Part shown: positions 9,179 to 19,534 of the stretch, piece after piece
How the letters are laid out: every line of letters begins with the position of its first letter
How positions within the stretch are numbered: the stretch's first letter is position 1
From: Halococcus hamelinensis 100A6
Lineage (GTDB): Archaea; Halobacteriota; Halobacteria; Halobacteriales; Halococcaceae
DNA: 64,000 nt
Assembly (NCBI RefSeq): GCF_000336675.1
Contig: NZ_AOMB01000005.1
Location: 88,374 to 152,373 of the forward strand
Direction of reading: 5' to 3'
The notes under the pieces: model-generated
The model's input: the letters and a program-made list of their open reading frames with translations, nothing else
Database searches by the model: none
What the model was told of the DNA's origin: nothing
Program-made: the position numbers and the translations under genes

Positions 9179-9520
9179 TCAGAGCAGCAGCTGCACGGTC
9201 CAGAGCACGACCATCCCGATACCGATGGTCGCGAACATGTTCCTCGTTCGCCACGCCACCACCACGGCGAGCCCGGCCGCGAGGAGCTTCGCCGGTTCGT
9301 AGACGAGGTGTGGCGTCGGTGCGGCCGAGAGCGAGAGTATCGAGGGGACGGCGAGCGCGGCGAACACCGTCACCGGGATGAACCGGAGGGTCCCCGTGAG
9401 ACGCGGCGGCACCCGCTCCAGCCGGCCGATCAACGGGAGGAACGAGAGCCGGAAGAGGTACGTCGCCACCCCCACGACGGCGATGACCAACCAGACAGCC
9501 GCTGTGGTGTACTCGGCCAT
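9179..9520 (-). CDS. azlD: AzlD-type branched-chain amino acid exporter small subunit
   Basis: A 113-residue protein with four hydrophobic segments and the AzlD/YgaH signature (TYLFRLSFLPLIGR near residue 20, RTRNMFATIGIGM near the end). It pairs with AzlC to export branched-chain amino acids or similar compounds. The ATG overlaps the azlC stop by one base (TAATG), which indicates translational coupling. Confidence 0.87.
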   Translation of the reverse strand: MAEYTTAAVWLVIAVVGVATYLFRLSFLPLIGRLERVPPRLTGTLRFIPVTVFAALAVPSILSLSAAPTPHLVYEPAKLLAAGLAVVVAWRTRNMFATIGIGMVVLWTVQLLL

Positions 9521-10272
9521 TACCCCGACCCCCCGTTCGTGGCGTCCCCGCCGTCCGAACGCGGCTCACGGTCGACCGTCGGGAACGTCCCTCGATGGAC
9601 CTCGACCGCCACGCCAGCGGCGATCCCGACGAGCGCCGCCGCCACGAGACTCAGGTTGAACGGCAGGACGGCGGCGACGAGGCTCACGACCGCCGCGACG
9701 AGCGCGGCGACCCCGGTCGAGCGGTCGTCGAGCGTCGTGAACAGCAGCGCCAGGTAGGTGAGCGGGATGGCGAACTCGAGGGAGAGCCCTGCGGGGAGGT
9801 TCGCCCCGAGGACTATCCCGAGCCCGGTGCTCGCCACCCAGGTCGTCAGCATCGCGACCCCGGAGCCGAGGTAGAACCGTTTGTAATGTCGGGCGTCGGG
9901 GCCCGAGTTCCGGAACTCGGTGATGGCGACCGCGTAGGTCTCGTCGTTGAGGAAGTACGCGCTCACCCACTTGGCGGGACCGCTGAACCGCCGGAAGTAC
10001 GGCGCGATCGACGCGCTGTACATGGTGTGCCGGACGTTCATGACGACGGCCGTCATGACCACCACCGCGACGGGCGCGCCCTGCCCCATGAGGTCGATGG
10101 CCGCGAGCTGGGCCGCGCCGGCGAAGACGAGGACCGACATCCCGACCATCTCGACGGGCGAGAGCCCGACGTTCGAGGCGGTCACCCCGACGATCAGCCC
10201 GAACGGGAGAACCCCGAGGAGAAGCGGGGCAGTGGCCTTCGCGCCGGCGACGAAGTCGTATCGGGCGCTCAT
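9520..10272 (-). CDS. azlC: AzlC-type branched-chain amino acid exporter large subunit
   Basis: Large membrane subunit of the AzlCD exporter, about 250 residues with LPFGLIVGVTA in the first segment and VMNVRHTMYSASIAPYFR in the middle, both hallmarks of AzlC. I use ATG 10272 (MSARYDF); a GTG three codons upstream (10281) is possible. Divergent from the HTH regulator at 10407, which is a candidate local regulator, though nothing in the sequence links them beyond position. Confidence 0.88.
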   Translation of the reverse strand: MSARYDFVAGAKATAPLLLGVLPFGLIVGVTASNVGLSPVEMVGMSVLVFAGAAQLAAIDLMGQGAPVAVVVMTAVVMNVRHTMYSASIAPYFRRFSGPAKWVSAYFLNDETYAVAITEFRNSGPDARHYKRFYLGSGVAMLTTWVASTGLGIVLGANLPAGLSLEFAIPLTYLALLFTTLDDRSTGVAALVAAVVSLVAAVLPFNLSLVAAALVGIAAGVAVEVHRGTFPTVDREPRSDGGDATNGGSG

Positions 10273-10370
10273 CCCGTCCACCGTCCATGCGTGAGATTCG
10301 TCATGAACGGACGAACGAACGGGACGGCGATAGATGGACGACCAACGATAGCAGGTGTGTCGAACAAACG

Positions 10371-10377
10371 CTATATG
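10371..10377 (+). promoter_or_regulatory. TATA-like box for the HTH regulator
   Basis: CTATATG lies 30-36 nt before the ATG at 10407, in an otherwise GC-rich stretch. The distance suits a leaderless or nearly leaderless haloarchaeal transcript. Confidence 0.4.
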
Positions 10378-10406
10378 CGACGGCCCCCCACCCCTCGAAC
10401 AGGTGT

Positions 10407-11138
10407 ATGAACGCTTCCGGTAGTGCGCTCCGAGTCACGTTGGACGTCTGGCATCCGAACTGCTGGACGATACGAACGACCGAGCGAGTCGACGTCGGGT
10501 TTCTCGCCTACGGCGTGTATTCGCGGGTGGACGGACGGGCGACGACGCACGTCACGGTCTACGGCGATACCCGGGCGACGATCGAGCGGGCCCTCGACGT
10601 GGTCGACGGGTTCGAGTCGGTGTATCGGATGTCGGGGATGAAGGGCGGGTACGACCGTCGGCCGGCGGTCACACCGCCGGGCAACGCGAGCCGCGACCTC
10701 CTCGTCGAGCACGACGGGGAGACACAGATCAGCGAGGCGTTCTTCGCGAGGGGGTTCGCGCACGCCGAACGAACGGACATCCACGACGGCAGCGAACGGT
10801 GGACGCTCCTCTCGAACGACGACCGCGAGACGATCCAGGACCACTTCGCGGCGATCCGCAAGGAGGAGGGCGCGGAGATCGCGGTTCAGGGGATAGAACG
10901 AGCGACGAACCCGTCGAACGGCGGCGCGGAACCGCTCCCCCTCGGTCGGCTCTCCCACCGCCAGCGGGAGGTGTTCCGGCTCGCTCGTGACCGCGGCTAC
11001 TATCGCTGGCCGACCGAGACGCCGGCCGAGGAGCTCGCCGACGAGTTGGGTATCACCACCTCGACGCTCCACGAACACCTCTACAAAGCCGAGCAGAAGC
11101 TCCTGGACCGGTCGGAGCCGGACGATGCCGAACCGTAG
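10407..11138 (+). CDS. Bacterio-opsin activator-type HTH regulator
   Basis: Haloarchaeal transcription factor of the Bat/HTH_10 type, 243 residues. The N-terminal half is an alpha/beta sensing region without a recognised ligand motif. The C-terminal 60 residues carry the HTH_10 pattern LSHRQREVFRLARDRGYY ... ETPAEELADELGITTSTLHEHLYKAEQKLL. The frame extends upstream to 10287, but that part has poor composition, and ATG 10407 has a TATA-like box at the right distance. Target genes unknown; it faces azlC divergently. Confidence 0.85.
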   Translation: MNASGSALRVTLDVWHPNCWTIRTTERVDVGFLAYGVYSRVDGRATTHVTVYGDTRATIERALDVVDGFESVYRMSGMKGGYDRRPAVTPPGNASRDLLVEHDGETQISEAFFARGFAHAERTDIHDGSERWTLLSNDDRETIQDHFAAIRKEEGAEIAVQGIERATNPSNGGAEPLPLGRLSHRQREVFRLARDRGYYRWPTETPAEELADELGITTSTLHEHLYKAEQKLLDRSEPDDAEP

Positions 11139-12883
<1,745 letters not shown>

Positions 12884-12884
<1 letters not shown>

Positions 12885-13801
12885 TGGTCGACCCAGCGGA
12901 GTTCATCGACGAGGCGGTCGCGGAGATCGAAGCGGCGGTCGGCGACGCGAGCGCGGTGATCGCGCTCTCCGGTGGTGTGGACTCGTCCGTGGCGGCGGCG
13001 CTGGCCTACGAGGCGCTCGGCGACCGACTCACGCCCGTCTACGTCGACACGGGTCTGATGCGCAAAGGCGAGACCGAACAGGTCGCGGAGACCTTCTCCT
13101 ACATGGAGAGCCTCGAGATCGTCCACGCCCAGGAGCGCTTTCTCGACGCGCTCGCGGGCGTGACGGACCCGGAGGAGAAACGCCACGTCGTGGGCGAGCG
13201 GTTCATCCGCGAACTCGAAACCGAGGCGCGCGAGACGGACGCCGACTACCTCGTGCAGGGGACCATCTACCCCGACCGGATCGAGTCGGAGGGGAACATC
13301 AAGTCCCATCACAACGTCGGCGGCCTCCCCGACCGAGTCGATTTCGAGGGGATCGTCGAACCCGTCCGGGACCTCTACAAGGACGAGGTCCGCGAGGTCG
13401 CCCGCGAACTCGGTCTCGACGACCTCGTGGCCGAACGGATGCCGTTCCCGGGTCCGGGCCTCGCGGTCCGGGTGCTCGGTGAGGTCACCGAAGAAAAACT
13501 CCACGTCGCCCGCGAGGCGACCCACGTCGTCGAGGAGGAACTGGAGGAGTACGAGCCCTGGCAGGCGCTCGCGGCGGTCATCGGGAAGGCCACGGGCGTG
13601 AAAGGCGACAACCGGGTCCACGGCTGGGTCGTCTCCGTCCGGGCGGTCGACTCCCGCGACGGCATGACCGCCCGCGCCCTCGAAGTCGACTGGGACACCC
13701 TCCAGCGCCTCCAGAGTCGTATCACGGGATCGCTCGACAACGTCTCGCGCGTCGTCTACGACGTGACCCACAAACCGCCCGCGACCATCGAGTACGAGTG
13801 A
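12884..13801 (+). CDS. guaAb: GMP synthase subunit B (ATP pyrophosphatase)
   Basis: Aminates XMP to GMP. Archaea split GMP synthase, and this 305-residue protein is the synthetase half: PP-loop [10 protein letters not shown] near residue 30, DTGLMRKGE, and the C-terminal dimer region ending in PPATIEYE. The separate glutaminase subunit (guaAa) is not in the window. It starts in a TGATG overlap with pyrG and ends in another with the next gene, so the three are coupled. Confidence 0.95.
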
Positions 13802-14139
13802 TGGCGGGGGAACGAAACGCGGTCGTCGCGGGTCCGGACCTCGACGGTCTCGGCGACGCGCTCGAAGCCGAGGGGGTCGCGGTCTCGCGCGTCGACGGCC
13901 TCGCCAACCGCCCGGCGCTCGAGGACGCCGGTATCAACGAGGCCGACGTCTTCGTCCTCACCGACGTCGGCCAGGCCACCTCGATCCCGGTGGTGGTGGA
14001 CCTAGTGGGACGGATCAGGATCGTCGTCTACTCGCGCGATTCGCTGCCGGAGTTCGCGAAGGGCCAGGCCGACCTCCTCGTGGATCCGGCCCTGCTCGAT
14101 GCGAAAACCGTGGCCGAAGAACTCACTGCGGACGGCTAG
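13801..14139 (+). CDS. Small conserved protein at the end of the pyrG-guaAb operon
   Basis: A 112-residue soluble protein that looks like half a Rossmann fold: a strand-turn start (NAVVAGPDLDGLGDALEAEG), then VFVLTDVGQATSIPVV and IRIVVYSRDSLPEFAKGQ. From memory, similar small proteins follow guaA in other haloarchaea and are sometimes mislabelled CTP synthetase; it has neither CTP synthase domain. The ATG overlaps the guaAb stop (TGATG). Function unknown. Confidence 0.75.
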   Translation: MAGERNAVVAGPDLDGLGDALEAEGVAVSRVDGLANRPALEDAGINEADVFVLTDVGQATSIPVVVDLVGRIRIVVYSRDSLPEFAKGQADLLVDPALLDAKTVAEELTADG

Positions 14140-14462
14140 AACGACGAGATCAGGTCGTCGACGCTCTCGTCGCCCTCGACGTGGCGTTCGTTGTAGGCCT
14201 CCATGAACTCGCGAGCGGTGCCGATGGCGGCATCGCGGCCCTCGATCTCCTCGCGGAGGACCTCCGGCCCGTCGCCTTCGGTCCGGATCGCGTTCACCTG
14301 CCAGACGTCCTGGTCGGTGTCGGCGGCGTTCGTCGCGGGCTGGAGGTGGAGCTCTAGGGCGTCGCGCTCGTACTGGATCGGCTGTTGTGGGTTGTACTGG
14401 CCACCCTGTTGGTCGGTATCCTCGATTCGATCCCAGCCGTTCGGCAGGTCGTCGGTGCTCAT
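14136..14462 (-). CDS. Hypothetical acidic protein (108 aa)
   Basis: A small soluble acidic protein without cysteines or membrane segments. The N-terminus is glutamine-rich (DQQGGQYNPQQPIQYE), followed by alternating strands and a helix (EGRDAAIGTAREFMEAYNERH). It converges with the guaAb operon and overlaps its last gene by 4 nt. I do not recognise the family. Confidence 0.65.
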   Translation of the reverse strand: MSTDDLPNGWDRIEDTDQQGGQYNPQQPIQYERDALELHLQPATNAADTDQDVWQVNAIRTEGDGPEVLREEIEGRDAAIGTAREFMEAYNERHVEGDESVDDLISSF

Positions 14463-14504
14463 CGTCCCATCCCTCGCCGCCCGGGACCAAAGCGTCCCCG
14501 TTCT

Positions 14505-15176
14505 TCAGCGATCGGCGGCGAGGTCCGCGAGGCGCGCGTCGCCCTCGCGGACGAACGGTACGCCGTGGCCCATCCCGAGCACCGAGAAGTCGGGGACCCG
14601 GTCGTCGACCGACCGGATGCTCTCGGCGACGGCGTCGGTGTCGTGGCTCATCGCCCAGCCGGAGGGGGTGAGCCGTCCGGACCCCTCGAAGACGAGGTCG
14701 CCGAAGAAGCCCGCCGAGCGCTCCTCGCTCACGAACGCGATGTGGCCGGGGGTGTGGCCCGGGGTGTGGTAGGCCGTGAAGGTTCCCACGGTGTCGCCGT
14801 CGGCGACGACCTCGACGGGGAGGTCGGGCGTGTCGACGAACGGGCCCGCCGCGCGCTGGAACGCGCCCTTTCGGTTGCCGAGTCGGGGTTTCTCGTCCCC
14901 GGTGAGAAGCGCCGCGTCCGCCCGCCCGGCGTGGACCGTGGCGTCGAGGTCGTCGAGTTTCGAGAGCGCGCCGACGTGGTCGAAGTCGTAGTGGGTGAGC
15001 AGCACGCGCTCGATCTCCCCCACCCGGTGTCCCGTCGCCTCGGCCTCGGCCTCGATGGTCGCGGCGTCGAACGGCGTGCCGGCATCGATCAGAGTGAGCA
15101 CGTCGTCCTCGACGAGGTAGGCGTTCACGCCCGAGAGCTCGAACCACCAGATGCCGTCCGCGAGCTGGGTCGCCAT
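14505..15176 (-). CDS. Metallo-beta-lactamase-fold hydrolase
   Basis: A 223-residue MBL-fold protein. The metal motif reads THYDFDHVG, so the usual HxHxDH has aspartate at its second histidine position. HTPGHTPGHIAF supplies the next histidine, and LGMGHGVPF is the late histidine region. It is of glyoxalase II or lactonase size, but the substrate cannot be named. It lies 37 nt downstream of the aldo/keto reductase on the same strand and may share its transcript. Confidence 0.85.
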   Translation of the reverse strand: MATQLADGIWWFELSGVNAYLVEDDVLTLIDAGTPFDAATIEAEAEATGHRVGEIERVLLTHYDFDHVGALSKLDDLDATVHAGRADAALLTGDEKPRLGNRKGAFQRAAGPFVDTPDLPVEVVADGDTVGTFTAYHTPGHTPGHIAFVSEERSAGFFGDLVFEGSGRLTPSGWAMSHDTDAVAESIRSVDDRVPDFSVLGMGHGVPFVREGDARLADLAADR

Positions 15177-15213
15177 ACCGTGCCTTCGACCGGCGAGCGG
15201 AAAGCTCCCGGGG

Positions 15214-16032
15214 TCAGAACGGGAGCCGCGCCCGGACGAAGCTCGATGCGGTGCGGGTGGTCGAGGGCCGCCGGATCGCCCGCATCTCCTCGTCGGTGAG
15301 TTCGAAATCGAAGACCGCGAGGTTGGCCTCGATGTGTTCCGGCGAGGTGGACTTCGGGATCGTCGAGACGTTCTCCTGTTGGATCAGCCACCGGAAGGCG
15401 ACCTGAGCCGACGTCTTGTCGTAGCGCGCGCCGATCTCGCTCAGCAGGGGGTCCGAGGCCGCGCCGCCGTGGGCCAGCGGGCTGTAGGCCGTCAGCATGA
15501 TATCGTGTATCTGGCAGTAATCCAGCACCGTAGACTGGTCCCAGAAGGGGTGGTACATCACCTGGTTCGTGAGGATCGGCGCGTCGGCGAGCTCGCGGGC
15601 CGCGTGGAGGCGCTCGACCCCGAAGTTCGAGACGCCGATGTGGTCGACCAGTCCGTCGTCGACGAGTTCGTCCATCGCGCCGAGGGTCTCTCCGAGTTCG
15701 ACGCCCCGGTTCGGCTGGTGGATCAGGAGGAGGTCGACCGAATCGGTCTGGAGCTTCCGGAGGCTGGTCTCCGTCGACTCGATCACCGAATCGTGGTCGC
15801 GGTTTCCCATCGCGAGCTTCGTGGTGAGGAAGACGTCGTCGCGGTCGACGGCCGCACCCGAGATCGCCGCGCCGACCTGGCGCTCGTTGCCGTACATCTG
15901 GGCGGTGTCGATGTGGCGGTAGCCACAATCGAGCGCGGTCGCGACCGCACGCCGGCAGGTCGGGCCCTTCATGCGCCACGTGCCGAGGCCGAGCGCCGGG
16001 ATCTCGGTGTCCTGAACGGTAACGTACTCCAT
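15214..16032 (-). CDS. Aldo/keto reductase
   Basis: NADPH-dependent carbonyl reductase of the AKR (beta/alpha)8 family, 272 residues. The tetrad can be placed: Asp and Tyr in DTAQMYGNE (about residues 44-52), Lys in LTTKLAMG (about 72) and His in LLIHQPN (about 105). Cofactor residues sit in IPKSTSPEHIEANL near the end. It is smaller than the second AKR in this window (28764-29816) and belongs to the 2,5-diketogluconate reductase-like branch. Substrate unknown. Confidence 0.9.
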   Translation of the reverse strand: MEYVTVQDTEIPALGLGTWRMKGPTCRRAVATALDCGYRHIDTAQMYGNERQVGAAISGAAVDRDDVFLTTKLAMGNRDHDSVIESTETSLRKLQTDSVDLLLIHQPNRGVELGETLGAMDELVDDGLVDHIGVSNFGVERLHAARELADAPILTNQVMYHPFWDQSTVLDYCQIHDIMLTAYSPLAHGGAASDPLLSEIGARYDKTSAQVAFRWLIQQENVSTIPKSTSPEHIEANLAVFDFELTDEEMRAIRRPSTTRTASSFVRARLPF

Positions 16033-16129
16033 GTCCGGACGACGGCCGGCCGGCGTATATACTGTGGCCCGGCGGAGAGTTTCGCGGATCGGCGAAAGCG
16101 CTACCCGGTCCGCACCCTGCGTTCGGGGT

Positions 16130-16444
16130 GTGCTCGATACCTATCCGGACCTCGACCCCGACGAGGGCGAGGTGCTGACCGAGGAACTCCTCGTGACCGA
16201 CGACGTGCTCGTGAAGGCGTTCGTGCTGGGCCCCGGCGCGGCCGTGGAGCCACACGCCCACGAGGACGCTACCAACGTCTTCCACGTGCTCGACGGGACG
16301 GTGGTCGTGACCCGCGACGAGGACGAGGAGACGGTTTCGGCACCGGGCGTGGTCCCGAACGAGCGCGGCGCGGTCCACGGCGCGCGCAACGAGACCGACG
16401 CGGTGGCGGTGCTGACGGCGAGCCTCTGTCCGCTGCCGTCCTGA
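16130..16444 (+). CDS. Cupin domain protein
   Basis: A single-cupin protein of about 104 residues starting at GTG 16130. The longer upstream frame is arginine-rich and overlaps the divergent AKR promoter region. Cupin motif 1 is PHAHEDATNVFHVLDG, with two His and a Glu as metal ligands; motif 2 is degenerate (NERGAVHGARNE). Probably a small metal-binding protein of unknown substrate. Convergent with moaB, 1 nt apart. Confidence 0.75.
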   Translation: MLDTYPDLDPDEGEVLTEELLVTDDVLVKAFVLGPGAAVEPHAHEDATNVFHVLDGTVVVTRDEDEETVSAPGVVPNERGAVHGARNETDAVAVLTASLCPLPS

Positions 16445-16445
16445 C

Positions 16446-17060
16446 TCAGTTCCCGTCCGAATCCGAATCGGAGTCCGTATCGCCGTCGTCCGCGTTCTCG
16501 TCCTCGACGTCCTCGTCGCGTTTCGCGAGGCCCGCGAGGTGGCCCGCCTCCGCGGTGACGATCTCGGCCCCGAGGCTCGCCGCGTTCTCGCTCCCGGGGA
16601 GACAGAACGCCGGGACGCCCTCGATGACCCCGGCCGTGGCACGGGTGGCGACCACGCGGGTGCCGACCTCCTCGCGCGAGCGCGCCCGGAAGAGTTCGCC
16701 GAAGCCGGGGAGTCGTTTGTCGAAGAGGGGGCCGACCGCCTCGACGGTGACGTCGTCGGGCGTTACTCCCGTGCCGCCGGTGGTGACGACCACGTCCACG
16801 TCGTCGCGATTGACGAGGGAGTTCACGCGGTCCTGCACCCCGTCGTAATCGTCGTCGACGAGCTCGCGGGTGGCGACCGAGCCACCGTCGTCCTCGATCG
16901 CGGCCACGATGGCGTCGCCCGCGGGGTCGTCGTCGAGGTGTCTGGACGTGGAGACCGTGATCAGCGCGACGGCGACCGGGTCGAAGTCGTGGTGGGCGTG
17001 GTCGGGTTCGTCGCCGTGGTCGTGGTGATGGTGGTCGTCGTGATCGTCTGAGTCCGCCAT
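16446..17060 (-). CDS. moaB: MoaB/MogA-family molybdopterin adenylyltransferase
   Basis: Adenylylates molybdopterin before molybdenum insertion. The core (about residues 28-180) has the family motif TTGGTGVTPDDVTVEAV and the later PGFGELFR ... FCLPGS region. Two extensions are odd: an N-terminal stretch of about 25 residues with at least nine His interleaved with Asp, likely metal-binding, and an acidic Asp/Ser tail. No other moa/mob gene is nearby. Confidence 0.9.
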   Translation of the reverse strand: MADSDDHDDHHHHDHGDEPDHAHHDFDPVAVALITVSTSRHLDDDPAGDAIVAAIEDDGGSVATRELVDDDYDGVQDRVNSLVNRDDVDVVVTTGGTGVTPDDVTVEAVGPLFDKRLPGFGELFRARSREEVGTRVVATRATAGVIEGVPAFCLPGSENAASLGAEIVTAEAGHLAGLAKRDEDVEDENADDGDTDSDSDSDGN

Positions 17061-17176
17061 GCGCTCGGATCGGTCGTCGCGAATAAAACGTCCCGCATCG
17101 CTTTTGTCCGGCCCGCTCGTCGAATCGGTATGAACTGGGGCCGACGCCGGGGTCGGACGGGGTGTGGTCGCGCGCG

Positions 17177-17464
17177 ATGAGCGACGAGTCCGTTCGCGAC
17201 CCCGTGGCCGACCGGCCCCGAAGCGAGTACGACGAGGTCGCCGCCGGCGCGGCCGACCGCGAGTTCGACTGGCGGGGCTGGACGCTGGTGGGGATGGTGA
17301 TCCTCGCCTTCATCGTCGCCCCGGCGGCGATCTACTGGCTGGCCGCCTCGGGCGAGAGCCTCGCCGTGCTCGGTCTGACCTGGCGCGATACCTTCCTCGT
17401 GGTACCGTTCGTTCCCGCGCTCGTGCTCGGGCTCACCGCCATCTGGGCCACCGCCCGCGCCTGA
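17177..17464 (+). CDS. Small membrane protein with two hydrophobic segments
   Basis: 95 residues: an acidic N-terminal 35 residues, then two hydrophobic segments (about 38-57 and 68-90) joined by a short loop. Starts at ATG 17177; a GTG at 17162 is possible. Divergent from moaB. No family recognised. Confidence 0.65.
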   Translation: MSDESVRDPVADRPRSEYDEVAAGAADREFDWRGWTLVGMVILAFIVAPAAIYWLAASGESLAVLGLTWRDTFLVVPFVPALVLGLTAIWATARA

Positions 17465-17833
17465 ATCGGCTCCCGGTCGACCGCCGTGCGGTGCGGTTGC
17501 TGTGGGGTGGCGCGCGCTCGCGGTCGTGCGTGAGCGATAGCGAACGCCGACCGCGGATCGGCGTGTGAGGGATGAGCACCGCAGGGAGTGAGTGAAACGA
17601 ACGAGCGAGGAGCACAGTCGGCTGGGGAGGCGTGTGGCCGGTGCTGGGCGGTTTGCGGTTCTCATTTGCACCAGCATCAGCGCGGTCCTGAAACGAGCGA
17701 AGACGTGGCCTCGGTAGCGAACGATATCGTATCACCGTCAGCGCGGTCCAGAAACAACTGAGAGTGTATCACCGTTAGCGCGGTTCTAAAAACGAGCGAC
17801 GGCAACCGATGATTTGCCGGAACGGTGCGTTCG
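17465..17833. repeat. Gene-free gap with three degenerate direct repeats
   Basis: This gap holds no convincing gene. Three copies of a roughly 26-nt sequence are visible at about 17672-17697, 17731-17756 and 17767-17796, with shared core (A/T)CACCGT(C/T)AGCGCGGT and a trailing AAA. The first copy is the most diverged. Unit spacing is about 59 and 36 nt. Between 17500 and 17620 are palindrome-like GAGCGA/TCGCTC words resembling those of the large repeat elsewhere in the window. The array ends next to the 3' end of the ThDP enzyme gene. Confidence 0.55.
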
Positions 17834-19414
17834 TTACTCGACGGGAACTTCCACCAGCGCCATCTCGTCGTTCGGCACCACGGTTTCGAGCGTCTCGCCG
17901 AGCTCGTCCCACGTCTCGGGCCGGTACCCCTCGATCCCGAAGCTCTCGGCGAAGGTCGTGAAGTCGGGGTTCGAGAGTTTCGTGCCGGTGCTCTCGCTCC
18001 GGTGGTCCTCCTGTTTCTCGGAGATCAGCCCGTAGTCGTTGTCGTTGAACAGCAGGATGGTGAAGCCACAGCCCAGTCGGGTCGCGGTCTCGATCTCCGC
18101 ACCGTTCATCAGGAAGCCGCCGTCGCCGGTTGCGGCCACCACGTTCGAGTCGACGGCGAGGTCGGCGGCCACCGCGCCGGGAACCGAGATCCCCATCGTC
18201 GCCAGCCCGTTCGAGATGATGCAGGTGTTCGGCTCGTAGGTCGGGTAGTTCTGGGCGATCCGCATCTTGTGGCTGCCGGTATCGGAGAGCAAAACGTCGG
18301 AATCGTCCATCGCCTCCCGGAGGAGGGGCAGGGTGCGCTCGACGCTGAACGGTTCACCGTCCTCGGGGTCGCGGGTCACATCGTCGAGGATCGACTCCCG
18401 GAGGTCGGCGTACCAGTCGGTGTCGGTGGCGATCGCCTCGTCGTACTCCTGGATCGCCCGGAGGCCCGCCGAGACGTCCGAGACGACCTCGGCCTGGGGG
18501 TTGTAGTGCTCGTAGACCTCGGCGGGTTCGAAGTCGAGGTGGACGATCCGCTTTTCGAGGTCGGGGTTCCAGTTCTCGGGGTCGTGCTCGGCGATGTCGT
18601 AGCCCACGGCGAAGACGACGTCGGCGCGTTCGATCGCGGTCTGGGCCTGGTCGTCGTCGCCCGAATCGAGGGTGAACAGCGAGTGGTCGTCGGCGTCCGA
18701 GACCGCGCCCTTGCCCATGTAGGTTCCGATGACTGGGATGTTCGTCTCCTCGACGAACGACCGGAGCCGTTCGGACGAGCGGGTCCGGATGCCGCCGTTG
18801 CCGGCCAGAACGATCGGGCGGTCGGCGTCGGCGAGCAGCGAGGCGGCGCGTTCGACGGCTTTCTGGTCGGGACTGGGTCGGCGCACGCGTTCGCGGGGGC
18901 GGATCGGGCGGCCCTCGGCGTCCTCGGCCGCGACGTCCTCGGGGAACTCCATGTGGGTCGCGCCGGGTTTCTCGTACTCGGCGAGTTTGAACGCCTTCCG
19001 CACCGACTCGTGGATGATCTCCGGTTCGGTGATCTGGGTGTTCCACTTCGTGACGGGTTCGAAGAGGTCCACCACGTCGAGGCGCTGGTGGCTCTCCTGG
19101 TGGAGGCGTTCGAGGCCGCCCTGTCCCGTGATCGCGACCAGCGGGCTCTTGTCGAGCTGGGCGTCCGCGACCCCGGTGAGGAGGTTGGTCGCGCCCGGAC
19201 CGAGGGTTGAGAGACAGACGCCGGCCTCGCCGGTGAGCCGACCGTGTACGTCCGCCATGAACGCCGCGCCCTGTTCGTGGCGGACCGGGACGAACTCCAC
19301 CGTCGACTCGCGCATCGAGAACAGGATGTCCTCCAGCTCCTCGCCCGGGACGCCGAACACCCTGTCGACGCCCTCGACTTCGAGACACCTGACGAGCAGG
19401 TCGGAAGCTTGCAT
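17834..19414 (-). CDS. Thiamine diphosphate-dependent enzyme, acetolactate synthase-like
   Basis: A 526-residue ThDP enzyme of the acetohydroxyacid synthase/AlsS group. The catalytic Glu is in VRHEQGAAFMADVHGR (about residue 47), the middle Rossmann domain follows, and the C-terminal ThDP motif is GDGGFLMNGAE ... LLFNDNDYG. No small ACT subunit gene (ilvN) is adjacent, so catabolic acetolactate synthase or another 2-oxoacid ThDP enzyme is as likely as the biosynthetic IlvB. Divergent from the PrpD-family gene. Confidence 0.83.
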   Translation of the reverse strand: MQASDLLVRCLEVEGVDRVFGVPGEELEDILFSMRESTVEFVPVRHEQGAAFMADVHGRLTGEAGVCLSTLGPGATNLLTGVADAQLDKSPLVAITGQGGLERLHQESHQRLDVVDLFEPVTKWNTQITEPEIIHESVRKAFKLAEYEKPGATHMEFPEDVAAEDAEGRPIRPRERVRRPSPDQKAVERAASLLADADRPIVLAGNGGIRTRSSERLRSFVEETNIPVIGTYMGKGAVSDADDHSLFTLDSGDDDQAQTAIERADVVFAVGYDIAEHDPENWNPDLEKRIVHLDFEPAEVYEHYNPQAEVVSDVSAGLRAIQEYDEAIATDTDWYADLRESILDDVTRDPEDGEPFSVERTLPLLREAMDDSDVLLSDTGSHKMRIAQNYPTYEPNTCIISNGLATMGISVPGAVAADLAVDSNVVAATGDGGFLMNGAEIETATRLGCGFTILLFNDNDYGLISEKQEDHRSESTGTKLSNPDFTTFAESFGIEGYRPETWDELGETLETVVPNDEMALVEVPVE

Positions 19415-19534
19415 GGGAAACTCGACGGGTGCGACTCACAAGACTCCACCGGACCGACGAAAGACGGACAGGACCGCCTCGCAGCGGACGCAGCCGCGAC
19501 AATCCTTTTCCCCCGTCCGGGAGTAGCCCCAGGT

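Noticed and set aside
17672-17796. Possible CRISPR array
   Set aside because: Only three units, spacers of unequal length (about 33 and 10 nt), units too diverged, and no cas gene in the window.
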